Shown: piece after piece, positions 36,390 through 48,049 of the stretch
Position numbering within the stretch: position 1 is the first letter of the stretch
How the letters are laid out: each line of letters begins with the position of its first letter
NCBI GenBank assembly: GCA_003439945.1
Contig: QVRM01005202.1
Location: 1,070,001 to 1,134,000 of the forward strand
Origin: Dermanyssus gallinae
Taxonomy: Eukaryota > Arthropoda > Arachnida > Mesostigmata > Dermanyssidae
Direction of reading: 5' to 3'
Length of the DNA stretch: 64,000 bases
Translations under genes and position numbers: made by a program
The notes under the pieces: model-generated
The model's database searches: none
What the model was told of the DNA's origin: nothing
Seen by the model: only the letters and a program-made list of their open reading frames with translations

Positions 36390-36600
36390 TATATAGATAT
36401 ATAGAGGATATAGATATAGAGAAGGCTAGAAGAATAGAGAGAAGAGAGAAGAGGAGAGAGTGAAGATAGAGAGGAAAAAGAGAAAGAGAAGAGAGAGAGA
36501 AGAGGTGTGAGAAAGAGAGAGAGAGAGAGCGATATTATAGTATAATAAGTGATAAGGAATATAGAGTAGATGATAATAGATATTGATAATACATAGAGCG
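36390..36600. repeat. GA-rich low-complexity stretch
   Basis: AGAGAG/GATATAGAG purine-rich run of about 200 bases. The long minus-strand open frame across it is a composition artefact. Confidence 0.85.
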
Positions 36601-36603
36601 ATA

Positions 36604-36654
36604 GATAAATATATATATATATATATATAATATATAATATATGTATATTTATAT

Positions 36655-36701
<47 letters not shown>

Positions 36702-37032
36702 ATTCTATATATAATATATATATTATATATATATAATATAATTATTTGTATATTTATATCATATCTATATGTAATTACGCCTTTATTCAATATATAAAAA
36801 TAGATGCAGAATTTGGCTACATGGAGGTTGTGTCTGACATGTCGATACATGGAGCATATATTTATCTATATATATATAGATTTAATATAGATATATAATT
36901 AATATAAGATAAATATATGGATATTTTATATATATATATATATATTATATGATATATGATATATATATATATGATATTTATATTATATATATATTATCTA
37001 TAATATCTAATATATATTAATATATATTGTTA

Positions 37033-37062
<30 letters not shown>
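36604..37062. repeat. Cluster of (TA)n tracts
   Basis: Several long TA runs with TTA and GATAT interruptions, holding a short element tail at 36766-36850. Confidence 0.9.
36766..36850 (-). mobile_element. Short retroelement tail with AATAAA, copy 1
   Basis: On the minus strand the sequence ...GTAGCCAAATTCTGCATC...TATTGAATAAAGGCGTAATT ends ACATATAGATAT and then runs into TA-rich DNA. A second copy is at 37061-37190. The AATAAA followed after about ten bases by (TA)n looks like a retroposed 3' end. (TA)n is also present on its other side, so only the tail was retained. Confidence 0.5.
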
Positions 37063-37063
<1 letters not shown>

Positions 37064-37190
37064 GTAATTACGCTTTATTCAATATATAAAAATAGAGGCA
37101 GACATTTGGCTACATGGAGCGTGTGTCCTTATGGCCGCCATCTTTCACGGTTTGCAAGCCTCACACTAAAGGCGAAGTGTCTCGATGAGT
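37061..37190 (-). mobile_element. Short retroelement tail with AATAAA, copy 2
   Basis: Minus-strand match of about 60 bases to copy 1, ending GAATAAAGCGTAATTACA and then a perfect (TA)n run (37030-37062). The stretch upstream on the minus strand (GATGGCGGCCATAAGGACAC) continues beyond what copy 1 retains. The parent element is not identified. Confidence 0.5.
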
Positions 37191-37707
37191 GAACCCGGGA
37201 CATTCTGCATCGATATCAAATGGTTATGGTCATATGAAACTATAGGCCGGTGCTAGCCTGAAGCACATCTTGCTCGGTCTGCGCTCGACCGCTTACGCAA
37301 GCTGATATATGTCAATGGGACCGACAACAGAAAGAGAGCTATAATGTCGGTCAGAATATGATCTCACGTCATGGCCCTGCCACTCCCGCTACGTCCCAGT
37401 ATCTTGTTTTTATCCCGAGCGCATAGTATTTTCGCGTCGTAAGTTACCATTACGTTATAAAGGTGCCAACTCGAATTCGGCCTCTGTCCTTTGCTTAAGA
37501 GGGTTACGACCAGGATTCAAGTCCATCCACATGAGTTAATTAGGCCTACTTAATTTAACTTAAAGTTTTATTGTTTGTAATTTTTATTTTAATACAATCG
37601 ATTGTTTGAAAAATACCATTCAGCTACGATGTGGGCAGTGCGCGGTACTCTGTGCTCTTTTTCATCTTCCAACGCTCGTTCCTTCCCCGGTAGTGACGTT
37701 TATCGTC

Positions 37708-37708
<1 letters not shown>

Positions 37709-37764
<56 letters not shown>
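37709..37764. repeat. (TA)n tract
   Basis: Uninterrupted TA run of about 55 bases. Confidence 0.95.
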
Positions 37765-37767
<3 letters not shown>

Positions 37768-37980
37768 ACACATGGCCGACCTCTATAGGAAGGCTGACCC
37801 CTGTGTAGTCAAACTAATATTTGCGGCGCACAAACGTAGCCGTTTGTTAAATCTTAACACTATTTATTTAAGAAGAGGTACGATTTCTTTTGTACAATTC
37901 AGCGCCCTTTATTGTTGAAAACAATCTTTTAGTAGTAGCATTTTATAGAAATCGACGTCTTGATGCTTAATAAAACATTA

Positions 37981-38020
<40 letters not shown>

Positions 38021-41000
38021 TAGATATATATAGATATGTTCCTGAAGCATAGAACCGTTATGCAAACGTTTGTAGTCTGCAAGAAGAAATTCTATCGACT
38101 CCACCAGACAATAATCGATCTTGTGTCAGAGACGGCGTCTGCATGTTGCTATTGTTTGTATGCATGCATATCTCTGTTTTCACTCGTGTGCCTTTTGTGC
38201 TTGGGTATCTATTTAGGTGATTGCGGTGATCTGGCGGCATCTTCAGACGGTCGCGCGGCCAACACCTGCCGCTCCACTAGGACAGTCGCTGCTATGGCGA
38301 TCCCAATGTTTTTTTTTGCAGTAGCCGGCACTAAAGCGCGACTCCGCCAAGATGTCAAACTGCTGGTAGTCCGTTAGTGTTTGCTCCTATCCTATATGCC
38401 TTTCTTCGCCTTCCTCTCCCGTGTTTGCCTTACTTATATGGATACATTTATACACAGATACGCCACAGGCACAGACGCCCGAGAAATACATACTCATGCA
38501 CGCCTTTCGTCCTCTTTTTATCACTTTAATTATAACGTCTCTACCAAAATGACTCTTCCGATATTTCTCTATCTTCCGCTGTGTTGCCTTCTTTTACCTT
38601 AAACACTCCTACATTATCATAACATTTAAAGACATACATGTGTATATATATATATATATATATTATACATGTATGTCTATAAATGTGTGTGTGTATAATT
38701 GTATATGCGTCCAAATTTCCTCCTCCAGGTTTGGTCGTACTAGACAAATAGTTGTGGCAGTAGTAGTAGTAGTAGTAGTATGATTAGTACTAGTACCAAG
38801 AAAGCAGCCATAATACGTCAGCATATCTAAAACAATGCTGTCAATTTTGCTTGTCGACAACGATGACACACGGCGTTCAGCCCGACCTGACCCGGGGCTC
38901 GACTCGTCGTAGTACTCGCTGTACTAAAGGCGACTGAAGCTAGCAACCTGTAATGAGCAGGCGGCTGAGAACGGGGGAGTTGCCTGTATAGTATTACGCC
39001 TGCGTACGTAGACACCAGTATCACACAGACACACTCACCCATGTATATATATATACATAAACATACATGGAGATATGTACATATAGAGGAAAAATGCCAC
39101 GCAGTCGCGGATCGGGTGAGGTTGTCAGGGGTCAAACACATGTTCCTCCCGCTAGACGTACGAACACGGGAATGGTGGTGAAGGTAGCCCCCTTCCACGG
39201 CGGGCGATCGTTGGCTTTCGCGGCCGCCCCCCGGTGGGCCAGCGACTCTTTGGGGGGGGGTTGGGGTGAGTGGGGAAGGTACCCACAGACCGTAGCTGTT
39301 GCTGTACTAGACGCTGGGGGCGCGAAGAAAACGGAGCGCAACAGAGTAGATGCCGCCATTGGTGTTGCTTCTGGCGCTGCTCTTCTGCTGGTGCTGCTGA
39401 TAGTGAATAAGTACAACAACAACATCAGCAACAACAGCAACAACAATGACGACGACAACGACGGTCGCGTTGTCGCTGGCAATGTTGATGCTGACGATGG
39501 GAATAATGATAAGAATGATGACGGTGATGCCGATGATGATGTCCTGAACAAGGAGTGTACGTAACGAAGTAAGTAACCAGCAATGAGTCGTTCAGCCACT
39601 ATTAGGTTGGCATCGGAGCGCCCATAGGCTGCCCTACTGGTAGGTCAGCGTTTCCCGCGCGCCCCCCCCTCGTCCCCGCTTGTTTCAGACTCACTGGCCG
39701 ACAGACAGCGTTCTGCATCGGGGCCTTTCGACTCGTCTGTCGCTCCGTCGCTCGAAGTGTGTTGCATATTTCACGAGAGAGCAACTCCACCCCTGGTCCA
39801 AGTAACAGCAACAGCCATAACCCCCGTTTCCTTTTGCAGAGCGCTCGGCCACCGCCGCTGCCCGCCCATGAAGAAGCGCTCTTTCCCCGACCCCTTCATG
39901 TCTTGTTGCCCCCCCCCCCCCCTATTCCCCAACTTGTTTTCGGCTTCCCTCACTTGGAGGGCGGCTGCCGCCTCGCGTCGTTGTGTGGCCGAGACAGAGA
40001 TGCCTCGCGCCCCCTTACGCCTCCTCCCCCCGCCCCATTTTTTTTCGGGGGTGCGGACGCCCGGGAGGGTGGTGGCGGTGTCGACAAAGGCCCACCTGCA
40101 AACGCAGAAAGCGCGGGTAGACCCCGACCGACCTCATAGGTCAGTCCTCCAACAAGTACTACGAGACAGAGGACGGGACCCGGAATGGGTGGATGGGTGT
40201 GTATGCGCTTACCTGATGGTGGTGATGGTAGTAGTTGTACTGGTAGTAGCAATACTTGTAGTAGAGGAAGAAGCAGTTGTTGTTGTAGTAGTTGTTGTTG
40301 GTATTGTTGTTGGTGTTGTTGTGGTCGGGGTTAAACAGCACCTTACGCCGATCACCTTTAGGCGACGACCTCGATCTCTAACTCGCCTTTCTCCTTACAA
40401 GAAAAACAGCTGCCGCTGCTACTGCCTTTGCCACTACGACAACAACAACAATAACAACAACAACAACGCCAGTCTTCGGAACCGACCCAACCTTGTTCTC
40501 AGGTCGCGTCGTCTCGTCAGACCCGTCGAGTTGGTCTCGTTGCCTGATCCGGGATTACCATTATGACCATGCGCATCAACGAGCGCACACGTTGTATCAG
40601 ACACCGGTTATATGTATATATATATATATATATATGCACGGGTATCAGTGGATCTCAGGACACCATCCTGTCCACTCACATGCCGCTGTTTCGTTTGGCT
40701 GGCTTCGAGTACGCCACACGTGCGAGACACGAAACTAGGGCTCCACGCGCAGTGACCTTTAAACGTCGGATCTCCGCTCGCGTCTACAAATTGCACGCGA
40801 TCGTATACCGTTACCGTTGGTGAGCTGTTCGTGCTTTTCTTTTGTGCTATGCAAAAACGACGGAATCACTTAACCAATGAGAGTGCGTAAATTGTTGCAA
40901 TAGCGTTTTTGATACACTCGTTTGAGCGGAATTCGTAGACATGGTTAAGTTGACCCTATTAATGAATCATGGTTATGTTATAATTTGTCTTCCAGGAAGC

Positions 41001-41355
41001 GCATATGACTGGCTTGCGTTCAAACTGTGGCAGGCAACCTATTAGGTCTTAGTTTTGGCACCTAAAGAGTTATAACTCGTAAAAAAAGTTACATAGTAGT
41101 TAATAAGACACCACGTTGACTTTTTAGCTTTGCGACTGGGCTCCTTACTTACCAAGCAACGTCACAAATTAGAACAGCCCCAGTTATAAATCGTCTAATT
41201 ACATGCAACTAAAATCCCTGTTCTATTGATAATGCTTAGCAGAGAAACCTCCCAGGCATTTCCCAGATCAACCCTCAAAGGAGAAAACTCTCGGGTGATT
41301 CATACGGTCCCGCAACTCATCACTTTAAAAAAATTTTAAAATGATTAAACCACGC

Positions 41356-41358
<3 letters not shown>

Positions 41359-41399
<41 letters not shown>

Positions 41400-41413
41400 A
41401 TATATATATATAC

Positions 41414-41469
<56 letters not shown>
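41359..41469. repeat. (TA)n tract
   Basis: About 110 bases of TA with a few CTA and ACATA interruptions. Confidence 0.95.
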
Positions 41470-41471
<2 letters not shown>

Positions 41472-42519
41472 CAATTTAGGTCTATCCATAAAGCATAAAC
41501 ACATGAATGATCTGACATATTCGAACTTTTAAATATTGTGTTTTTTATTATATTAAACTTTAGAACAGAAAACGATCACATACGTGTTACTTATGCACGA
41601 TTGTTTCGCGAACCATTGTAAAGTAATAGCAACAGGTAAGCAAACATTTTAAGGAGGTTGATTTTAATTATAGTGCCTCCTCCGTCCCCTACAAGCTTTA
41701 AATTGCCGTGCAGTCTATTTTCATTGCACCTAGAGCCGAACATGTTGAGATATCTAGGGTTACCCTAACAGTTCGTCAGCGTGGCAGTATGGCCGCTGAC
41801 TCTCGGCCATATATAGTTTATCATACGTTCTTAATGAGCATCGCTTAAAGAAAGTTCGATCAACATCAATCAGCAACAGCTCTGCTGCCCGTCCTCAACA
41901 ATCACCGGATTTTGCCTTTGTATTCAGCTCTATTATAGCATTTTAAATATATTGCCTTTATTAAATTAAAATTAGAACAGAGGACACCAGCTGTACGCGT
42001 CTAAATGTGCAAAAAGTGAACAAAAACATATTCGCTTTGCTCATAGGAGCCATCTTAATGAAATTCCACCCGCAAATGCCCGCGAGAGTTCCAGCAAAAA
42101 CTGACTCACTCCCATACAGTGTACTGTGTCAAACCAATCGTGATATTCACGAAAACCAGTGCTGGTTTCAGCAACTTCCACTATTCGGCTTACAGGTTAG
42201 CAACAAAGCAAAATACAAGTTTTCCAAAAGCGAATGGCAGGTGTGCTGTCTGTGGTAAATATCGACTTAGCACACATGGCCACATAAATTCGCAGGGATT
42301 GACAGTAAAATGGTTCTAGCAGTAACACTAAATGAATCGGTACTTCACACTGAAGATGCGTGAAGCATCACGGTAAAGACGTGCTGTTTGCAGAATGCTA
42401 TGTATATGTACAGTATTTTTAAAATAAATGCGCGCATGAGCCAATTTGCTCGCGGTACGTCGAGCGCGAGCAATAAAATCAGTTGTGTAATCGTTGTACT
42501 TGATCGTCTCATATGATAA

Positions 42520-42559
<40 letters not shown>

Positions 42560-43287
42560 AGCGGTAATACACAAACAAGCACCAGGGAAACATACATTCG
42601 ATCATATATTAATTTAAAGATGGGTAGATTACGTGCCGTTATTCTACTTCTAGCAAATTATTTCATGTTTGGTTTGCGTATATTTAGATTTATCATAACG
42701 ACACTTTTATGGGAACATAGCAGGTTGCATATACAATCGTTTGTGTCAATTGCGTAATGCGCAAAGGTGTGACATGCGATAAACCAAGTAACTTAGTAGC
42801 AGTACTTGCAAAATCTAAATGTCTCTGGTTATTTATTTGACATGCAATGAAACATGATCTTTCAGAAGTCTTGTTTCGGAGTGAAAGTGTAATTGCTGCA
42901 ATTTGTGACACCGGTGTTGTTGCCCGACATAGGAGCACAAGATGTGCACTTGCGAGACAACCAGTCCCCCTACACATAAACTAAGCACATTGTCGTATTC
43001 GTGAGTAAATTCAGCTTCTCCTGAAGAGCATATAGCGCCGGCGACATGCTCGTTTCAAAAAAATCTACAAAAAGTGAAATTCTTTATTAGCCTTGATGCC
43101 CAATATTATAACCCTACGACCATTTACAACGCTCAAAAGAAAGAAAAAAACCATCAAGCAAATGCACATTGCATGGCATTTAGTGTCCCACACCCTAGCG
43201 ATATGCCAAAAAAAGAATGAAATAAATTGACGTGACAGTTTTTACAACACCTAAAATCAAATTCGATCTTAAGGAGATGTCGTCACA

Positions 43288-43315
43288 TCACACGACGTGA
43301 TATGACGTCGTGTGA
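43288..43315. repeat. Short perfect palindrome
   Basis: TCACACGACGT and its exact complement ACGTCGTGTGA are separated by the six bases GATATG. It could form a stem-loop. No gene adjoins it. Confidence 0.75.
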
Positions 43316-43744
43316 TACGTAGTACCTAACAGGTCTACAATATCTCCCCAATACATTGTTGTTGAGAATTTATATTTAATACAAATTACTTATTTTCCAA
43401 TGCGGAGAGTGGTCAATATGTCTTTTAATGCATTCTACACGTGCAAAGTTGTTTTCCCTTAAAATGATTTTGAAATAAGCGAGACAAAACTTGGCGAGAT
43501 AACTTGGAGGCACAAGGCTAGAACAACCTGGCTGGTATGATAGCACTTACCATGTGGGTGTCATTTTTTGCACTCATTAATCGGCAATTTTCACGTAGCC
43601 ACGACAAAAATTCAGCGCAAATGAACTGATTCATTCGATGCATTCACCATGTATGCCTTCTCGTCGACTCTCGACTATGTAGTATAATTCACAAGATAAA
43701 TGAATTTATTTGTATCGTAGAATGCCGTGGTTCTGTTCGTGGTC

Positions 43745-44165
43745 CCGTGTAGTCACGGTTTCTCTAACCCAGGGTTAGCCCAGTTCAACAATGTACCCCG
43801 AACAGACGCTGCATTTCCTCGTTGAATGTCAAACGACAGTCTCTGACGCAAGAATTCGGATGATCTCGAGTCTCCCATCGAAAGGTCAAGGCTTCTACCT
43901 ACGCGCCAAACCAGCTTGAGTGTAAGCGGAGCTGCAGCTCCTATACTCTGGGATTTCAACGGACAAAATTCGCGCAGATAATCAACGCTAGAGTATTTTC
44001 TGCAATTGTTACCCTTAGCTAACCTGAAAGCATGACTTGCTCGGTCTGCATATGTACCCGACCATCGAAGGGGCTAATGGGTCGGTTACACTTGCGTCCT
44101 AAATAAGCATGCGGCCACGCTTAAAGGGTATCAGAGTCAAATTGTCAGGTCTTTTTTCATCATCC
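43745..44165 (-). pseudogene. Retroelement module copy C, diverged, with stop
   Basis: Minus-strand copy of the same module as at 20.6 kb, across its whole length. It begins DEKRPDNLTLIPFKRGRMLI, where the conserved tryptophan codon has become a stop, then DASVTDPLAPSMV. After a frame change come RASHAFRLAKGNNCRKY, APLTLKLVWRVGRSLDLSMG, SEFLRQRLSFDIQRGNAAS and VRGTLLNWANPGLEKP. Every landmark of copy A has its counterpart in the same order, but the copies are clearly diverged and represent two subfamilies (A/B and C/D). There is no (TA)n at its 3' end. Confidence 0.6.
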
Positions 44166-44193
44166 AAAGATAGTCCCCGGGGGTTCTAGAACA

Positions 44194-44196
<3 letters not shown>

Positions 44197-44223
<27 letters not shown>
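44197..44223. repeat. (TA)n tract at SINE copy c
   Basis: TA run immediately before the truncated SINE. Confidence 0.9.
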
Positions 44224-44225
<2 letters not shown>

Positions 44226-44227
<2 letters not shown>

Positions 44228-44345
44228 CACTCGCGACCAGAGAAGACACATAGATGCACGAGTGCAAGCCTCACCGTTGCACATTTGTATTTATGGGGCC
44301 CGTCTTACGGAACAGTGTGAACTCAGTCCTTTAATGTTGGCCAAA
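44226..44345 (+). mobile_element. tRNA-derived SINE, family 1, copy c, truncated at (TA)n
   Basis: The family's head before the anticodon-like region is missing. The copy starts at GTGCACTCGCGACCAGAGAA directly after (TA)n and continues with a degenerate B box and CACCGTTGCACATTTGTATT, then GGGGCCCGTCTTACGGAACA. It is shortened and diverged at its 3' end. Confidence 0.75.
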
Positions 44346-45449
44346 CGTCAGGCCCAAAAAATTAGAGCTGATATTTTGCATTTTTACCGACTTAGGATAG
44401 ACAGATTCACCAGCACCTGGTTCATAAAGACCATGACAACAACAAATCTTAAAATTTAACTTTTAAGAAAAGCGGAGCCTATGTGACAAATATTATTAAA
44501 ACGGCCGCTACCTAGATTTGTTGCTTGTCGGCAACACTATATTTATCTATGAGGATTTGACTACAACGTCCTACCACATCAACAATGATTTTATGAATAA
44601 TTTAGGAAACCGTGTTGAATATATATAAATATATCTTGTCCAGTGCTCGGAAAACAAGTTCAAAGTTCGGGCTCTCTGCCAGCCGGCTTGATTCTTGATA
44701 GCGCATCCGGTGCGGCCCTTGGATAACAGGTTGCGTGGATGCGAGCCGCGTTCACGAAGACGGCGCGAATTCATTACTCTCTTGCTTGCAAGAGACGCTG
44801 CGCAGCCACCTGGTCGACACACTCAGTAGAAGAGGCACACTCTACGTCTACTGCAATGTGAATGAATACAATTTACTTTCGTAATATTGTTGTAGCCACC
44901 CGTACGATTGCTGTTGATTTTGCCGTTGTCGGCATTCGCAGAAAGCGGAGCGCGACTTAGGTAGAGAAGACTTCTTCAGTTCAAATCGAGTACCAGGTAT
45001 TGCTTTGCTCAGCTCCAGTATACTTAGGTAACTTTCGTGGCGCAGGTGAATGACATGTCTCTCGACGTACAAATTGTTGCTATGGAGAGTTGCTGCCACC
45101 GAAAGCCGCGGGGGCTCGATCTGACGCTGCCTTTCGCACACAGGCCATCATAGGCGCTCCTACGTGCGTCAATAGTGCTTCGCGCGCAACCAATCGTGAG
45201 AGATAACCCACTCTAGTGGGGTCAACTCGTCACCTGTTGACTTCGGTATCTGTTTTTTACTTGAAATCCTTGTTGTTACATGGTTGGTAGCCATGATGTT
45301 ATTAGCCTTGGTGGTCGGTCGGTGGTACCGTGGTACCGATGCTGATGGTACTTTGCTGCTGGTCGGTTGTTGTTTTTGCGCAGCTACGCATGCGCAACGG
45401 TTCAACCCTAGCCACCGTAAGCATTACGTGTCGCCGTTGATGGTAGAGA

Positions 45450-45483
45450 CATGTTGTCTGATGGAGGTGGACATTATAAAAGA

Positions 45484-45533
<50 letters not shown>

Positions 45534-45572
45534 ATACATGTCTGATGAAAGTGGACATTATAAAAAAACGTA

Positions 45573-45607
<35 letters not shown>
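45450..45607 (+). repeat. Two-copy tandem duplication containing (TA)n
   Basis: CATGTTGTCTGATGGAGGTGGACATTATAAAA plus (TA)n at 45450-45534 is followed by CATGTCTGATGAAAGTGGAC-ATTATAAAA plus (TA)n at 45537-45607. The unit of about 85 bases ends in the microsatellite, the same architecture as the 5.4 kb duplication. Confidence 0.8.
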
Positions 45608-45609
<2 letters not shown>

Positions 45610-46020
45610 TGTCGCTTATCCTCTATAATATATCTATATGATCTATCTGCGTGTCGTTGTGACTCAGTTTTGGCTCCATATTTAGTATCCTGTCGTAACC
45701 AGTTGTTTCTGTCGTTTGCTGGTGCTTTCGTGGTGGTACACCCGAGACGGAAAGGTGTCATATACTCGATACACGGAAGAGAAGTCACCCCTAGGTCGCT
45801 CCTACCGACTCCGTAGACACAGCCAACCCATTGCTGCTGATTTGCTGCATCTTTTCAACAAAGCAACGGTCGGGTCGTACACCTACTATTCCACACATCT
45901 ATATATGTATACGGACATAAGATAGGATAATACTACCAAATAGCATGCAAGTATAAGCGCAAACCGAAAGAAAACAGTGGAATACCTATATTGGTATCTC
46001 ACTCTAAAAGCACGATTGCA

Positions 46021-46022
<2 letters not shown>

Positions 46023-46058
<36 letters not shown>

Positions 46059-46065
46059 AAAAAAA

Positions 46066-46150
<85 letters not shown>

Positions 46151-46195
46151 TATACATATATATGTATATAAATATATACATATATATGTATATTA
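46023..46195. repeat. (TA)n - (A)27 - (TA)n compound tract
   Basis: TA run, TTTG, about 26 A, then TA again with ACATA interruptions. The A run inside (TA)n may be a remnant poly(A) tail. Confidence 0.9.
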
Positions 46196-46802
46196 TACCT
46201 ATTCGTAGGTATTTTAGCTAGCAAAAAGTGCAAAGTTCGGCGGAAAGATTCCCGTGTTTGTAACAGTGACTTCCTTAAAGCACCCTGTTTGTCGTCGACG
46301 ATGTAAGCCTTCGAAAAGCAGTACCGTGGCCCGCGGCCGTGCCAAGTTAGTGGACGTGGCGTCGAAGTTGAGAACCTAATCGCTGCTTTGTGGTTCTTTT
46401 CTGTGATTGACTGGTTTGATTGTGTAATTGTTTGATTCTAACCTAACAATAGCTAAATTCTACTAGCGAACGACTTTTTCGGTCCTCCCGTATTCGACGG
46501 TCTACGTCTTTTGCCTTCAAACAGTGTCTTTCTTACCCGAAACGCCAGGTTTTAGTGCGGCAGACAAATTATGCTTCCCACAGTGCAGCACGGGGTCGTA
46601 TGCTTATAATTCAGAAACTAATCGCTATAAAATTCTAACGTAGAGAAAAAGTTTGCAGCTTTTACTAGCAGGCGACATCGCGGTAGTCCTACATCTTCTA
46701 TTGTCGTGTGTGTATGTGTAAATAAAGTGAAATTTCGTATACGATACTAGCCCAATAAACAAGTATGTTCACCATGATATAAGTAGCAGCAATCTTTTTC
46801 AA

Positions 46803-46980
46803 GTCGAGCCCGGTGGCGTGGTGACATGCGTCTGCGTCTCGCGACCGAAGGAGACACATAGCCTGGTGCGCGGGTTCGAGCCCCACCGTTGCCCCACATT
46901 TGTATTTATGGGGGTCCGTCTATGAAGCAATGCGAAAAGCAGACCCATGGACGTTAAATCTTGGCTGAGAGTCGGCTCCA
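46803..46980 (+). mobile_element. tRNA-derived SINE, family 1, copy d, with target duplication
   Basis: Best full-length plus-strand copy. The head is GTCGAGCCCGGTGGCGTGGT with an A-box-like region, the B box is GGTTCGAGCCC at about 46874-46884, and the tail is TTGTATTTATGGGGGTCCGT...GACGTTAAATCTTGGCTGAG. It is flanked by AGCAGCAATCTTTTTCAA (46785-46802) and AGCAGCAATATTTTTAA (46996-47012), near-identical and taken as the target-site duplication. The 15 bases between the tail and the right duplication are T-rich. Confidence 0.88.
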
Positions 46981-47012
46981 AAATGGTTTGTTTTAAGCAG
47001 CAATATTTTTAA

Positions 47013-47232
47013 TTCGTATCACTGTAGAAGGTTGGGTCGTCCGTGGTTGATCAGAATCTTCACTACAAAAGAAACCAAATCACCGGTTTGCAGTACGATT
47101 TGGCACTGTTTAAGTCCTACAAGAATAGTGCTGTCGGGTAGAGATACGTTCGGTATAAGCTGGTTCGCCAAAGCACAGACGACAACAAAAGTAATCAGTC
47201 CGTGTTGATAACGCACTATATATAAGCCTATC

Positions 47233-47270
<38 letters not shown>

Positions 47271-47394
47271 GCACTATAAATGAGTCGCCACTTCCTAGGC
47301 GGAGGTAAAGCTAGTAAAAAAACCAATGGAGTGAATGAAATAGCTAACATAATGTCATATTCACGCTTGTTTATGTTATATATATATATATAAT
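47013..47394. other. Unrecognised DNA with (TA)n
   Basis: (TA)n at 47238-47268 and 47377-47392. The flanks of the first run (GCACTATATATAAGCCTATC and TTATGCACTATAAATGAG) share the word GCACTATA. Nothing else seen. Confidence 0.5.
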
Positions 47395-47935
47395 TTAATT
47401 GGCTCTATCCATCTTTGGACGCAGGTAAGTTTCGTCAAGTGTATCCCATGCCTGCTAATTGACTTGCATGAGTTGGTGCAGATGCTAGTGGAGTGTGCGT
47501 CCGACCTTGGCCTGAATGCACCAACAACACAGAGTAATCCATTAGGTTAAAATCTGGACTTTTTAGGGGCAACCATGCCTTGTCAATAAATTTCAGATCC
47601 CTGTTCTTCCCAGCCATTCTTGAACAGATGTTGCGGTGTGAGCCGACGCACCGTCTTGCTAGACTATGCAGTCCCTCCATTGAAGTGACCCCGCGCCCAG
47701 GAACGAAGGACATCCTCGAGGAGTTCGACCAATGCACTTCGGCCGTCACAATTTGTGGCTGATCGACAAAACCAGAGGAGGTTTGCCATTTAGGGTAATA
47801 CTGCCCTGAACAGTGACTAAAGGGCCCCCAAACGACCAACATTCCGGCATGCTGATCCGCTTCTTGCACGCTGCGAATAAAGCACTCCATCATTCTGTCG
47901 ATTCAAGGTGAGCTGCAGGCTGAAGTTTGACAGAT
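47395..47935 (-). pseudogene. Tc1-like transposase relic
   Basis: A minus-strand frame of 152 codons carries decayed Tc1-type landmarks: VVWGPFSHCSG resembles the VMVWGCFS motif, and LPLKSPDFNLMDYSVLL resembles the WPAxSPDLNPIExxW motif holding the third catalytic acid, here with altered following residues. In another frame the end reads WDTLDETYLRPKMDRAN. The middle with the second aspartate is not recognisable. The element ends were not found. Assignment rests on the order of two motifs, so it is moderate. Confidence 0.45.
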
Positions 47936-48049
47936 GGAACCATAGCACCTTTAAATGGCGTCGAGACTGAATCTAGCGATTTAGCAGAGTTTTGCACAAA
48001 TGCAGCCGTTTTTCTTATTAGAGCCTTTACGCGTTGGTCGAATCAATGT

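Larger units (their letters stand above)
37191..43740. other. Mostly unrecognised DNA with microsatellites
   Basis: (TA)n at 37709-37764, 37983-38020, 38641-38662, 39043-39057, 40614-40635, 41359-41469 and 42528-42557 (the last preceded by an A run). From 39060 to 40560 the DNA is GC-rich with runs of ten G (39250-39259) and fourteen C (39909-39922), GTT/GTA triplets at 40210-40325 and (CAA)n at 40441-40470. It is open in several frames on both strands. It could be a promoter or 5'-untranslated region, but no transcript structure is visible. Confidence 0.4.
44346..46784. other. Unrecognised DNA with (TA)n tracts
   Basis: Two minus-strand frames of 80-100 codons (44822-44571 and 45141-44848) are not repeat-like but show no known domain. 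(TA)n at 45487-45532, 45580-45607 and 46023-46195. Confidence 0.4.

Noticed and set aside
36389..36850. 153-codon hydrophobic minus-strand frame, looking like a membrane protein
   Set aside because: It is (GA)n and (TA)n low-complexity DNA read as Leu-Ser and Tyr-Ile.
39067..40566. Large open frames (165, 155 and 269 codons) in the GC-rich block
   Set aside because: They overlap on both strands and in several phases, run through G/C homopolymers and triplet repeats, and show no domain; GC-richness alone explains them.
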